Assembly (NCBI GenBank): GCA_964349675.1
Contig: CAYGHD010000006.1
Coordinates: forward strand, 1 to 39,083
Length of the DNA: 39,083 bases
Direction of reading: 5' to 3'
Source of the DNA: GWA1-54-10 sp964349675
GTDB taxonomy: Bacteria > Patescibacteriota > Minisyncoccia > Phycocordibacterales > SBAW01
This document shows positions 1 to 8,631 of this stretch, piece by piece (the stretch's first letter is position 1; each line of letters begins with the position of its first letter). Below the pieces are notes generated by a model. It saw only the letters and a list, made by a program, of their open reading frames with translations. It was not told the DNA's origin and searched no databases. The position numbers were made by a program, and so were the translations under genes.

Positions 1-7
1 ACGTAAA

Positions 8-29
8 GTGACTTGATATATCAAGTCAC
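8..29. promoter_or_regulatory. 22-bp perfect palindrome, candidate TrpR-family operator (site 1)
   Basis: The half-site GTGACTTGATA is followed directly by its exact reverse complement. The same 22 bp recurs at 20401-20422, over the promoter of a TrpR-like regulator, and a symmetric variant lies at 21509-21530. No T-run follows, so it is not a terminator. It lies 111 bp before the start of the gene at 141, but it could also serve a gene left of the window. The operator role is inferred. Confidence 0.6.
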
Positions 30-140
30 CAATCTGCAGCTCCTTTTGTTTTTATGGTGGTGTGGAAATGCAACACATACTTAATTTGTTAGAGGTCGCT
101 TCCTGTGGTTGGTGTATAGAGCAAGTGGTAAGATGTCTCC

Positions 141-797
141 ATGGATGTAAAGAAGTACAAGGAGCAGATGCAGGCTCTACTGTCCCCTGCAGAGCGGAAG
201 TTGCTGCAGAAACTCTCGACTCCAAAAAAGATTCAAGACTATCTAGATACACTCAAAGTAAATTTTGAAGTCGATGGCGAGACGTTGATGTCGCCGCGCA
301 GGGTGATGCGCACGGGGAGGGCGCACTGCATCGAGGCAGCACTGTTGGCCGCGGCTGCACTGGCGTACCATGGCCGCCCGCCATACCTTATGGACTTCCA
401 AACCCGCGAATATGACGAAGACCATGTTGTTGCAATTTTCAAGGAAAATAATTTATGGGGGGCGCTCAGCAAAACAAACCACGCCATGCTGCGCTGGCGC
501 GACGGCGTGTACAGCAGTCCGCGCGAGCTGGCGATGTCCTACTTCCACGAGTACACCATGTCCGACGGCCGCAAGACCATGCTGGCATACTCCAAGCCTT
601 TTGATATGCGGCAGTACCCCCCGGAGCGTTGGCTTACAGTAGAAGAGGATTTAGAGTGGGTGGCAGAGGACTTAGATACCGCACCCCACTTCCCTGCTGC
701 GCCAAAAAATATACTCCGCACCCTGCGTCCCACTGCCCAAATTGAAAGAAAGATTTTACTCTTGGTAGAAGAAAAAGATCCCAGAAAAAAGAAGTAG
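141..797 (+). CDS. Putative transglutaminase-like (papain-fold) protein
   Basis: This 218-aa protein has no signal peptide or membrane segment, so it is probably cytoplasmic. Residues 59-75 (GRAHCIEAALLAAAALA) resemble the nucleophile helix of transglutaminase-core and arylamine N-acetyltransferase-like folds, with Cys63. His95 in DEDHVVAIF fits the catalytic histidine, and Asn113 or Asp121 could complete a triad. The fold is inferred from this C-H spacing, and the substrate is unknown. An in-frame TAA at 129-131 makes ATG 141 the earliest start, and there is no clear Shine-Dalgarno. The tail (PRKKK) is basic. Candidate operator site 1 lies upstream, and the gene converges with the ABC permease, leaving only 4 bases between them. 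An unrelated conserved CPR hypothetical is the alternative. Confidence 0.6.
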   Translation: MDVKKYKEQMQALLSPAERKLLQKLSTPKKIQDYLDTLKVNFEVDGETLMSPRRVMRTGRAHCIEAALLAAAALAYHGRPPYLMDFQTREYDEDHVVAIFKENNLWGALSKTNHAMLRWRDGVYSSPRELAMSYFHEYTMSDGRKTMLAYSKPFDMRQYPPERWLTVEEDLEWVAEDLDTAPHFPAAPKNILRTLRPTAQIERKILLLVEEKDPRKKK

Positions 798-801
798 AGA
801 T

Positions 802-1575
802 TTAGTTTTTGACCCCAACACCTTTCCTAAAGAGGTACAAAATGATGCCGACAAAGAGCGCCATCATGCCAAGCAGCACACCAAAACAAGTCCAGATATT
901 GATATCGCTGATGCCAAGGAATCCATAGCGGAAAGCATTGATCATGTAGAGGATTGGGTTAAACAGCGACACGTTTTGCCAAAACGGCGAGAATTGGTCT
1001 ATAGAGTAAAAGATGCCGCCTAGGTAGGTCAGTGGGGTCAGGACGAATGTAGGGACTATAGAGATGCCGTCAAACCCCTTGGCAAAGACGCCGTTAATGA
1101 GCCCGCCCAGAGAAAAAAGTACCGAGGTAAGCACTGCTGCAAGGATGAGCACCACGATATTAAATATCGCGAGATGGGTAAAAAAGAGAGAGACAATAAG
1201 TACTAATATTCCCACCAACAGTCCGCGCAAAACTCCCCCACTGACAAACCCCACAATGACAGTCCAGTTTGGCATCGGCGAGACTAAAATCTCATCCAGT
1301 GTGCGCGTCCATTTTGCAAAGTAAAAAGTCGAGACCGTGTTCATGTACGAGCTCGTGATGATTGCCATCATAATGAGGCCTGGCACGATAAATTGAATGT
1401 ACGCAAACCCGTCTATGGGCGCCAATTGTGAGCCGATAAATTTACCAAACACCACAAAGTACAGTGTGGTGGTGACAATGGGTGGCAGCAGCGTCTGTGA
1501 CCAGATGCGTATAATGCGCACAAACTCGGCGCGCAACATGGTGTAGTAGGCTATGGCAATTTTTTGTGGAGTCAT
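802..1575 (-). CDS. ABC-2 type transporter permease (YadH-like)
   Basis: This 257-aa integral membrane protein has about six hydrophobic segments, near residues 25-45, 60-80, 105-135, 140-165, 175-195 and 230-250. That layout is typical of ABC-2 permeases. The region around FNPILYMINAFRYGFLG (about residues 207-223) is characteristic of the DrrB/NodJ/YadH branch. It should form a homodimer that exports an unidentified substrate with the ATPase encoded just upstream. Its ATG overlaps the ATPase stop by 4 bases, which indicates translational coupling. The family handles drugs, polysaccharides or lipids, and nothing here fixes the substrate. Confidence 0.88.
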   Translation of the reverse strand: MTPQKIAIAYYTMLRAEFVRIIRIWSQTLLPPIVTTTLYFVVFGKFIGSQLAPIDGFAYIQFIVPGLIMMAIITSSYMNTVSTFYFAKWTRTLDEILVSPMPNWTVIVGFVSGGVLRGLLVGILVLIVSLFFTHLAIFNIVVLILAAVLTSVLFSLGGLINGVFAKGFDGISIVPTFVLTPLTYLGGIFYSIDQFSPFWQNVSLFNPILYMINAFRYGFLGISDINIWTCFGVLLGMMALFVGIILYLFRKGVGVKN

Positions 1576-2309
1576 ATGGTATTTTGGCGAATGAGCTCTA
1601 GGTACACGTTTTCAAGTTTATCTTTTCCATGACGTTCAAGCAGGCTCTGCATAGACTCGTTTACGCGGATTTCACCGTGGTTAATGATGGCGACGTTGCG
1701 GCACAAGTCTTCAGCCTCTTCCAAGTAGTGTGTGGTCAAAATGATGGTTGTCCCACTGGCATTGAGTTTGCGCAAAAACTCCCACATCCCGCGACGCATC
1801 TCAACATCAACTCCTGCGGTGGGCTCGTCGAGTATGAGCAGCCGAGGCGCGTGCACCAGCCCGCGTGCAATCATCAAACGGCGCTTCATGCCGCCCGAGA
1901 GTTTTTGCGAAGGCTCGTTGCGTTTGTCCCAAAGCCCCAATTCCTTCAGCAGCTCCTCTGCGCGGGCAAGCGCCTCTTTGCGAGGGATACCATAGTAGCC
2001 TGCTTGGGTAACCACGATGTCGATTACTTTTGCAAAAATATTAAAATTAAATTCTTGTGGCACCAAGCCTATGTGTGTTTTGGCTTTTGGTGCGTCAGTG
2101 TCGGTTGAAGTGCCAAAGACCTCCACGGTGCCGCTGGTTTTGGTGACCAAGCCAGACAAAATACCAATCATTGTGGTCTTCCCTGCCCCGTTTGGCCCCA
2201 AGAGCGCAAAAAAGTCGCCCTGCTCTATTTTTAGGTCGACCCCTTTAAGGGCTTCAGTGCCGCTGTCGTAGGTTTTGCGGAGGCTAGAAATGGAAACTGC
2301 CGGAGTCAT
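1572..2309 (-). CDS. ABC transporter ATP-binding protein (YadG/CcmA-like)
   Basis: This 245-aa nucleotide-binding subunit has a complete set of motifs: Walker A GPNGAGKTT near residue 38, signature LSGGMKRR near 138, and Walker B LLILDEPTAGVD near 157. The switch histidine is in ILTTHYLEEAE. It should energise the ABC-2 permease encoded directly downstream, with which it overlaps by 4 bases. The length is normal for a stand-alone subunit of the DrrA/YadG type. The start codon sits in the loop of an 8-bp hairpin at 2296-2321, which may affect initiation. Confidence 0.92.
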   Translation of the reverse strand: MTPAVSISSLRKTYDSGTEALKGVDLKIEQGDFFALLGPNGAGKTTMIGILSGLVTKTSGTVEVFGTSTDTDAPKAKTHIGLVPQEFNFNIFAKVIDIVVTQAGYYGIPRKEALARAEELLKELGLWDKRNEPSQKLSGGMKRRLMIARGLVHAPRLLILDEPTAGVDVEMRRGMWEFLRKLNASGTTIILTTHYLEEAEDLCRNVAIINHGEIRVNESMQSLLERHGKDKLENVYLELIRQNTI

Positions 2310-2321
2310 TACCCCGGCAGT
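2296..2321 (-). promoter_or_regulatory. Hairpin with the ABC ATPase start codon in its loop
   Basis: In the minus-strand transcript ACTGCCGG (2321-2314) pairs exactly with CCGGCAGT (2303-2296). The 10-base loop contains the ATG at 2309-2307. The stem would hide the G-rich bases just before the start. A regulatory role is inferred from position only. Confidence 0.4.
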
Positions 2322-2354
2322 GTACCATAAAACTCTCTGATGTAGAAAGTATGC

Positions 2355-2582
2355 TTATCGACCCATGCACATTTTGCACTCTTTCTTGTGCATGACCAGC
2401 AGCCAAATAGCTGAGAGGCCAACCAAGACGTAGACTGCTGCTTCGAGCTGCATTGATGAGCCGACAATCATGTGTACGATGTTCCAGTCTGCGCCATTCA
2501 TGAACCAACCCAAACCGATAAGACCCCAGTTTAAGGCGCCCACGATAACCAGAAGAAACCCGACTGTGTGTACTATTTTCAT
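2355..2582 (-). CDS. DUF378 family small membrane protein
   Basis: This 75-aa protein has two hydrophobic helices, near residues 4-24 and 38-62. They are separated by NWGLIGLGWF, a motif typical of DUF378 (YuzA-type) proteins. It ends in a Cys- and Lys-containing tail (KKECKMCMGR). The open frame extends upstream to 2660, but I chose the ATG at 2582 because family members begin at this MKIV-like point and the extension looks non-coding. The function of the family is not established. It is a single gene, 45 bases before the exporter ATPase on the same strand. Confidence 0.8.
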   Translation of the reverse strand: MKIVHTVGFLLVIVGALNWGLIGLGWFMNGADWNIVHMIVGSSMQLEAAVYVLVGLSAIWLLVMHKKECKMCMGR

Positions 2583-2715
2583 ATATTGTATATAGGAAAT
2601 TACTCTGAATGCGGCTCGACCCTGTCTCCCGCTGTATGCAGGCAGGCATCCGCTGCTCATAGTATGCGCCCTCTTACTCGCGACGAAAAGAGATTTGTGG
2701 GGATAAGCTAGCTAC
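2583..2715. other. 133-bp intergenic stretch
   Basis: This lies between the M23 peptidase stop and the DUF378 start. It holds AT-rich boxes just before the DUF378 ATG (TACAAT on the minus strand). I see no clear -35, terminator or RNA gene in it. Confidence 0.4.
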
Positions 2716-3984
2716 TTAGAGCGCCGGTAAATATGACAGTGGATTCAAATATGCTTTAGGGTCGGTCACCAAAGGCACGGTGTAGATGCGCCCTTTGCAC
2801 CCATTGCTTTTAAGGGTGGCAACTTGGGACCCTTCCGATGCGTACACACCAAAGTGCAAGTGCGGTCCAGTTGCATAGCCGGTGATGCCAGAGTAGCCAA
2901 TTACCTGCCCTGCGGCGACACTCTGGCCTTCAGCGACGCTAATTGTCGAGAGGTGGGCATATACGGTTGAAAGGCCGTTGTCGTGCTTAATAAACACCCA
3001 TTTTCCAAAGGATGCGCCATTGCAGGTGAGGTCGGTGTTGCCGGTACCCAGCACCACGCCTTGTCGAGCAGCGCGGATCAGGGTGCCCACCGGGGCACGA
3101 AGATCTATCGCGTTATGTCCTTTGTTGCCATATACAGAGGCATTTGCGGTGGCAAACGGTGTATTGCCGAAATATTGTGTGATGTAGGGACTATCTACCG
3201 GCCAGCGCAGCACCCCACTCCCCGCCTGGGGCACGCTGCCCGTGTCTAATTTTTTATTTAGTTGGAGCGCATAGTTGAGCAGGTCTTGCTCGAATTTTGC
3301 TTCCTGCGCCTTTTTTTCTGCAAGGAGTGCTTGGTAGTTAGATTCTTTATTTTTTGTCTGAGTCAGGATTTGGTTCTGTGCGTCTCGGGCAATGGCGAGG
3401 CTCTGTTTTTGCTCGGCCAAATTATTTTTAAGTGCTGCCAGTTCGCTACGCTTTTGCTCGGCTGTTGTTTTACTGGACGTCAGATTAGTTTTGAGGTTTG
3501 AAAGCTGGCCTATTTTATTTTTTAATTCAAGGCGCAGCGCGGTCAACGTTACTACTGCGTCAAAATATGACGACAGAGAGTCTCCGCGCATAAAGGTAAG
3601 TACAATAGGTTCGTTGTCGAGTATAGCAAGTTGCCGGAGCGACTCCTCGACCTCTGTCCCCGTGGTATCCATCCGATTTGCGGTTGTCGAAATACTTCCG
3701 GCAAGCTGGCGGATCTCGGTGTCTTTTTGCGCTATCTGCGTGTTGGTGAGCGTAATGCTTTTGGTGATTTTTTGAATATTGAGATTAAATTCGGCAACCA
3801 CGCTCTGGAGCGTCTGCTTTTGCTTGCTGGTCGAATTGAGCTCAACTTGGAGCTGCTCTATTTCTTTTTTAAGCTGCGCGATTTGTGATGTGCTTTGATC
3901 AATTTGCGCCTGCAACTCTGCTTGGGTTTGGGCATGCGCCACCGGCGCAAAGAAAAAAAGTAGAGACAAGAGTACAGAGACCAT
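2716..3984 (-). CDS. Secreted coiled-coil M23 peptidase (EnvC/LytM-like)
   Basis: This 422-aa exported protein has a signal peptide at residues 1-18 ending AHA. A Gln/Lys-rich coiled coil follows, in two stretches at about 20-110 and 145-245, and a C-terminal LytM domain spans about 260-410. The M23 zinc ligands are present: His290 and Asp294 in GHNAID, and His375/His377 in HLHFG. It could therefore cut peptidoglycan, unlike the degenerate EnvC/NlpD activators. The coiled coil plus LytM layout is that of divisome-associated EnvC. It is the last gene of the wall and division run, 9 bases after gltX, and probably acts in daughter-cell separation or wall remodelling. Confidence 0.88.
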   Translation of the reverse strand: MVSVLLSLLFFFAPVAHAQTQAELQAQIDQSTSQIAQLKKEIEQLQVELNSTSKQKQTLQSVVAEFNLNIQKITKSITLTNTQIAQKDTEIRQLAGSISTTANRMDTTGTEVEESLRQLAILDNEPIVLTFMRGDSLSSYFDAVVTLTALRLELKNKIGQLSNLKTNLTSSKTTAEQKRSELAALKNNLAEQKQSLAIARDAQNQILTQTKNKESNYQALLAEKKAQEAKFEQDLLNYALQLNKKLDTGSVPQAGSGVLRWPVDSPYITQYFGNTPFATANASVYGNKGHNAIDLRAPVGTLIRAARQGVVLGTGNTDLTCNGASFGKWVFIKHDNGLSTVYAHLSTISVAEGQSVAAGQVIGYSGITGYATGPHLHFGVYASEGSQVATLKSNGCKGRIYTVPLVTDPKAYLNPLSYLPAL

Positions 3985-3993
3985 CCCCTTACT

Positions 3994-5316
3994 TTAAAGC
4001 ACTGTGCCAGCTGCCGCAATGCGGGCAAGTGCCCGGTCTTGCCCCAAAAGGCCCAAAAGGGTGAATGGGTCAGGAGATTTCTCTTTTCCCGACAAGGCTA
4101 CACGCAACGGCCAAAGTACAGCACTTCTCCCCACCTCGGTCGCGTATGGGAACAATGCTTCCTTTGCTTTTTCTGCAGTACATTCTGTGGGCAGCATACT
4201 TGTCAGTATGTCTGCCACTTTCTGTAGGTGCTCTTTTACCGCTGCGGCGTCTGCTTTTGCGCCTTGGAGTAAGAGTGTTAGAGATGGTGTTTCAATAGTA
4301 TCTGCCATAAAAGAAAATTCATCGCTTGCCACCGCATCTGCTGCCTCTTTGAGTGTCTCTACCCGCTCTTTAAGTAGCGGTATAATCTGCGGCGTGTATG
4401 AGGGCAGTGTTTGCCCCTCTGTAAAAGCATGCAGGTGTTCTAAAAATGCGGCATCCGAGAGCTTTTTAAGATATTCATGATTAAACCATTTTAGCTTTTT
4501 GATATCAAAAACAGCACCGCTTTTGTGTACGCGCTCGAGAGAAAATATCTCCACCAACTCCTCTAGCGTGTAGAGTTCACGATCCCCTCCTGGATTCCAT
4601 CCCAACAGCGCGAGGTAGTTTATAACAGCCTCAGGTATAAACCCTTGGACGCGGTATTCATTTGCAGACACTGCCCCGTGGCGTTTAGATAGTTTGCTTT
4701 TGTCGGGTGCAAGTATGAGCGGTATATGCGCGTACTGTGGACGTGCAAATCCTAAAGCCTCAAGTGTCAGTATTTGCCTTGGAGTATTTGAAATGTGCTC
4801 TTCACCGCGGATAACATGGCTGATATGCATATCATGGTCGTCTACAACCACCGCCAAATGGTACAGCGGCTCGTCGATTGTGCGAGCAATGACAAAGTCT
4901 CCTAAATCGGTAGTATCAAAAGTCACTTCGCCGCGCACCAGGTCAGAGAAAGTGATGACCGTGTTTGGGTTTTTAAAGCGGACTACTTTTTTACCCGGAT
5001 TATTTTCAGCCTCCTCTGCTTCATACGCATGTCCCTTTTCAATAAGCATGGTCAGTGCTGCTTTATACAAAGGCAAGCGTTCTGACTGCCGCGGGGTTGC
5101 GAGCATGTCGTAGGGGATTCCCATCCAGTGGAGTGCGTCCAAAATATCCTGCTCGTATTCTTTTTTTGAGCGCTCGCGGTCGGTATCTTCGAAACGCAGA
5201 TACATCACTCCTTTGTGATGTTTTGCAAAGAGATAGTTAAAGAGTGCGGTGCGGACTCCCCCAATATGGAGATGGCCGGTCGGGCTTGGGGGAAAACGCG
5301 TGATGACGCTGCTCAT
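3994..5316 (-). CDS. gltX: Glutamyl-tRNA synthetase
   Basis: This 440-aa class I synthetase charges tRNA(Glu). PSPTGHLHIGG at residues 10-20 is the HIGH signature, and KLSKR at 208-212 is the KMSKS signature. RFEDTD and the YHLAVVVDDHDMHISHVIRG block are typical of bacterial GluRS. It is a little shorter than the common 460-490 aa. I cannot tell whether it also charges tRNA(Gln), because no gatCAB or glnS lies in the window. It sits between murG and the M23 gene in the wall cluster. A perfect TATAAT only 7 bases before the ATG suggests it is also transcribed as a leaderless message. Confidence 0.95.
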   Translation of the reverse strand: MSSVITRFPPSPTGHLHIGGVRTALFNYLFAKHHKGVMYLRFEDTDRERSKKEYEQDILDALHWMGIPYDMLATPRQSERLPLYKAALTMLIEKGHAYEAEEAENNPGKKVVRFKNPNTVITFSDLVRGEVTFDTTDLGDFVIARTIDEPLYHLAVVVDDHDMHISHVIRGEEHISNTPRQILTLEALGFARPQYAHIPLILAPDKSKLSKRHGAVSANEYRVQGFIPEAVINYLALLGWNPGGDRELYTLEELVEIFSLERVHKSGAVFDIKKLKWFNHEYLKKLSDAAFLEHLHAFTEGQTLPSYTPQIIPLLKERVETLKEAADAVASDEFSFMADTIETPSLTLLLQGAKADAAAVKEHLQKVADILTSMLPTECTAEKAKEALFPYATEVGRSAVLWPLRVALSGKEKSPDPFTLLGLLGQDRALARIAAAGTVL

Positions 5317-5323
5317 GCGCCAT

Positions 5324-5329
5324 ATTATA
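5324..5329 (-). promoter_or_regulatory. -10 box (TATAAT) of gltX, leaderless type
   Basis: A perfect TATAAT on the minus strand ends 7 bases before the gltX ATG, which would put transcription start at or beside the start codon. No convincing -35 is visible. There is no Shine-Dalgarno. Confidence 0.5.
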
Positions 5330-5337
5330 ACACATTT

Positions 5338-6471
5338 TTACTCCTCGTGCGACAAGGCGATGTCGAGCAGTGCTCCCGCCACGGCGTGTGCTGCGTCTGG
5401 CCGTGCAAAGGAGCGCGCAGCAGTGCTCATGCGCTCGACAATGTCTTTGTGCTCTAGGATGCGATTTATTTCAGAAATCAGAAGTCCTGGGGTGAGGTTG
5501 TTTTGCTGTATCACTACTGCGGCGCCCGTGCGTGCATAGGCGAATGCGTTTTTTGTTTGGTCGTGCGACGTTGGCTCTGGGATAGGGACCAAAATAGAAG
5601 GCAGGCCCCAAATTGAGGTCTCAAAGATGCTCCCTGCGCCTGCACGGGACACTACCAACACGGCAACGCCTGCAACCATACGTATCGCAAGTTCGTTGAG
5701 ATAGGCAAAGGGCTTGTAACGCTCTGCAAGTTCTGGAGTCTGACCCAACACTACTTTAGCGCGGCCGGTCATGTCTTCAATATTGAGCTCCCCCGTCTGA
5801 TGCACTACTTGGTATTTTTTAAGCAGTTCAGGTAGTGCGTTGAGCAGTACTTCGTTTATCGCCTGCGCCCCTTGCGACCCGCCCCACACCAAAAGCACTG
5901 GCAGCGCAGGATTTAATTTAAGAAATTCATGTGCTCCTTCTCGGGCGGGCAGCAACACCGCTTTGCGCAACGGGTTGCCGGTGAAAGCAACTGTTTTTTC
6001 AGGAAAAAATTTTGCGGCTTCTGGAAAAGAGATTGCAACTTTTACCGCAAACTTGCCTGCCCAAATGTTGACGCGGCTGGGCTCTGCATCAGTAGCATAA
6101 ATAACCACCGGGATGCGGAACATCCGCGCGGCAAGCAGTGTTGGAAAACTTGCGTACCCACCCGTCGCAAAAACCACGTCAGGGTATAAAAAGAAGATGC
6201 GCACCATGGAACGCAGTGTTCCCCAAATAGTTTTTATGTAGTCGATGCCATTAAGGAGTGAAAAGTAGCGGCGCATCTTGCCTGCGGCAGTTGGGACAAA
6301 GGTGATGTTGTTTGCGGTAAGGAGTTCTTGGTCGTAGGGCTCTGGCGCTGCGTAGTATAAATTTGGCTCGAGTATCTTTCGCTCGCGCACCATGTCCTGC
6401 AGCGCCTCTGCAACTGCGATAATTGGATAAAAATGTCCGCCCGTGCCGCCTCCAGTAAATAAAATTTTCAT
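5338..6471 (-). CDS. murG: UDP-GlcNAc:lipid I N-acetylglucosaminyltransferase MurG
   Basis: This 377-aa GT28 glycosyltransferase adds GlcNAc to lipid I to make lipid II on the inner face of the membrane. The N-terminal GGTGGHFYP (residues 7-15) is the MurG loop. VFATGGYASFP and LLVWGGSQGAQAIN are further family motifs, and SRAGAGSIFE with PSILVPIPEPTSHDQ forms the UDP-GlcNAc site. The length is normal. It begins 5 bases after ftsW, in the order mraY-ftsW-murG seen in many division and cell wall clusters. Confidence 0.96.
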   Translation of the reverse strand: MKILFTGGGTGGHFYPIIAVAEALQDMVRERKILEPNLYYAAPEPYDQELLTANNITFVPTAAGKMRRYFSLLNGIDYIKTIWGTLRSMVRIFFLYPDVVFATGGYASFPTLLAARMFRIPVVIYATDAEPSRVNIWAGKFAVKVAISFPEAAKFFPEKTVAFTGNPLRKAVLLPAREGAHEFLKLNPALPVLLVWGGSQGAQAINEVLLNALPELLKKYQVVHQTGELNIEDMTGRAKVVLGQTPELAERYKPFAYLNELAIRMVAGVAVLVVSRAGAGSIFETSIWGLPSILVPIPEPTSHDQTKNAFAYARTGAAVVIQQNNLTPGLLISEINRILEHKDIVERMSTAARSFARPDAAHAVAGALLDIALSHEE

Positions 6472-6476
6472 AAGTG

Positions 6477-7571
6477 TTATTTGCGTATTTGCCTTGAAAC
6501 GCTAAGGATGACACCCACTTCTGCGAGCGCTATCGCAAGGGCTGTGCCACCGTGGGAGACGAATATTAAGGGGATGCCGACGAGAGGTACGATTCCTAAA
6601 ATTGAGGCAATGTTAAAAAACGATTGCCCGACAATGAGTATAACAAGTCCGACAACCAACAGTCCACCAAAGACGTCAGGTGCGCGGGTTGCTATCCGCA
6701 AACCCAAAATCGCAAGCGCAGCAAAGAGGGTGATAAGGATGGTGCTGCCGACAAATCCAAACTCTTCTCCTGCAACGGCAAAAATCGAGTCGCCAATAGG
6801 CTCTGGCAGATAAGAGAATTTTTGGATGCTTTGGCCAAAACCCCTGCCTGTCACCTGCCCAGAGCCCACAGCGATGAGTGCTTGCTGTATTTGATACCCA
6901 GAGCCGTGCGGATCTTCTGAATGATCAAGAAAAGTGGTGATACGGTCGGACACGTGCGGATAGTAAAAGGCTGCTGCTGCCATTGCCACCACGCCCACCA
7001 ACACCAAAGCGCCGATGTGGAGTATCCGTCCTCCGGCTGCAAAAAAAATCCCTGCCGCGGTCATACCGATGATGATGACACCGGCAGTATTTGGTTGTGC
7101 AAGCAAAATTGCGGCAACAACCCCCACCACCAGGGCAAGTGGTAACACACCACCCCGCAGTGTCCCTACTGACTTTATCCGCGCAGCGTACAGCGCCGAT
7201 AAAAAAAGTACTGTTGAAAATTTGAGCAGCTCTTCCGGCTGGAAAGAGAATCCTCCTATCTGCACCCACCGGGATGCGCCCTTGAGCGTTAGCCCAACGT
7301 AGGGTGCAAAAGTAAGTAAGGTTAAAAAAACGGTGAATGCAAAAAAGTACGGCGTGTATTCCTTCCATATTCGGTAATCAATCCGAGAAAAAAAAGTTAA
7401 CCCAACGCCGCCACAGAGCAGTCCAAGCAGTAGCTGGCTCACTGCAACTGAGGTGAAGGACGCTCCGTCGCGCGCAAGAAGACCAAGGGCTGCAGAGGTA
7501 AAAATAAGCAGCCCAAACCCGATAAGGGCGCAGAGGGTAAGAAGAAAGGGTGTGTCAATACTTTTTTTCAT
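6477..7571 (-). CDS. ftsW: SEDS-family peptidoglycan glycosyltransferase FtsW
   Basis: This 364-aa polytopic SEDS protein polymerises lipid II at the septum with a partner class B PBP. Family motifs are SFQPEELLKF, the GSGYQIQQALIAVGSG loop and the terminal SHGGTALAIALAEVGVI. I use the ATG at 7571 (MKKSIDTPF) instead of the first ATG at 7619, because the latter would run 38 bases into mraY and its extra residues look non-coding. No class B PBP gene is in the window. RodA is the alternative, but the mraY/murG neighbourhood favours FtsW. Confidence 0.92.
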   Translation of the reverse strand: MKKSIDTPFLLTLCALIGFGLLIFTSAALGLLARDGASFTSVAVSQLLLGLLCGGVGLTFFSRIDYRIWKEYTPYFFAFTVFLTLLTFAPYVGLTLKGASRWVQIGGFSFQPEELLKFSTVLFLSALYAARIKSVGTLRGGVLPLALVVGVVAAILLAQPNTAGVIIIGMTAAGIFFAAGGRILHIGALVLVGVVAMAAAAFYYPHVSDRITTFLDHSEDPHGSGYQIQQALIAVGSGQVTGRGFGQSIQKFSYLPEPIGDSIFAVAGEEFGFVGSTILITLFAALAILGLRIATRAPDVFGGLLVVGLVILIVGQSFFNIASILGIVPLVGIPLIFVSHGGTALAIALAEVGVILSVSRQIRK

Positions 7572-7581
7572 GGGCGGGGTA

Positions 7582-8631
7582 TTACAAAAGCGCGACGGTA
7601 AGGCCCATAATTGCTGCAAGTACGCCGACTACCCAGTAGCGCATAGTGACTTTGTATGGCGGCCAACCAAGTGCCTCAAAGTGGTGATGCAGCGGCGCTA
7701 TTTTGAATATTTTGCGCTTGAATATTTTTTTTCCAACCATCTGTATGATATTTGAAAACACGGTTACCACCAAAAGAATAGCAATGAGCGGCAGCACTAC
7801 AATCCCCCGCCCGCCCCCCAAGGTGTCTGTTAAAAAAGCAATGACCACGAGCGACAGGGTGAGCCCCATGGTGCCGGTTTCTGAAAGATAAAAGCGTGCC
7901 GGCGGGATGTTGAACCACAAAAATGCTAAAAGTCCGCCGGCAATTGCTGCAGACAGGGCAGCGATGTCGAGTTGATTTTGAAAAAATGCGATGCCTGCAT
8001 AGGCTGCAAAAATGGTAGCAAACGTCCCTCCAGCCAAGCCGTCTATGCCGTCAATAACGCCGCCGGCATAAATGAACAGCGAAACGAGAATGAAAAATGG
8101 AATAAACCACATCCCAAGCTCAAGTGGCGCCGCAGAAAATGGGAATGAGATGCTTGATACATCGAGTTTTGCGTAAAACCAATATGCGCACAAAAATGCG
8201 ATGACACCGATGATACCCAGACGGACTTTCAATGAAAGCCCCACTTTGCCCTGCACCGCAAACAGGTCGTCGAGCAGCCCAACAATTGCACCAATAACCA
8301 GTACTGCCAGCGGCACCCATGTTTGACCCCGGCTAACAAAACTCAAAACATCAAACCCTGTTGGAAAGAGAAATGCGAGGCCAGAAAGGAGCCCCGCAGT
8401 AGCGAGCACGCTTGTCCACACCACTACCCCGCCAAAACGGGGGGTGCCGATATCGCGGCTTTCATGCAGACGATTAAAAGTCTCGGCTGGGGTGCCATCG
8501 AGCGATACTTTGCCGGCTTTGGGCTTCCACATCTTCTTTTTATATAAAAAGTGCGTCAAAAATGGCGTAATACCGATTCCGATAAGGAATGCGAGCGTTG
8601 CTGGGATAAAAATGAGAATAGCGTCAATCAT
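7582..8631 (-). CDS. mraY: Phospho-MurNAc-pentapeptide transferase MraY
   Basis: This 349-aa membrane enzyme transfers phospho-MurNAc-pentapeptide from UDP to undecaprenyl phosphate, making lipid I. LLDD at residues 119-122 is part of the magnesium-binding aspartate motif, and the cytoplasmic HHHFE lies at 315-319. About ten hydrophobic helices are visible and the length is near the usual 360. It overlaps the upstream carboxypeptidase gene by 4 bases and is followed by ftsW after 10 bases, so it is clearly in an operon. Confidence 0.96.
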   Translation of the reverse strand: MIDAILIFIPATLAFLIGIGITPFLTHFLYKKKMWKPKAGKVSLDGTPAETFNRLHESRDIGTPRFGGVVVWTSVLATAGLLSGLAFLFPTGFDVLSFVSRGQTWVPLAVLVIGAIVGLLDDLFAVQGKVGLSLKVRLGIIGVIAFLCAYWFYAKLDVSSISFPFSAAPLELGMWFIPFFILVSLFIYAGGVIDGIDGLAGGTFATIFAAYAGIAFFQNQLDIAALSAAIAGGLLAFLWFNIPPARFYLSETGTMGLTLSLVVIAFLTDTLGGGRGIVVLPLIAILLVVTVFSNIIQMVGKKIFKRKIFKIAPLHHHFEALGWPPYKVTMRYWVVGVLAAIMGLTVALL

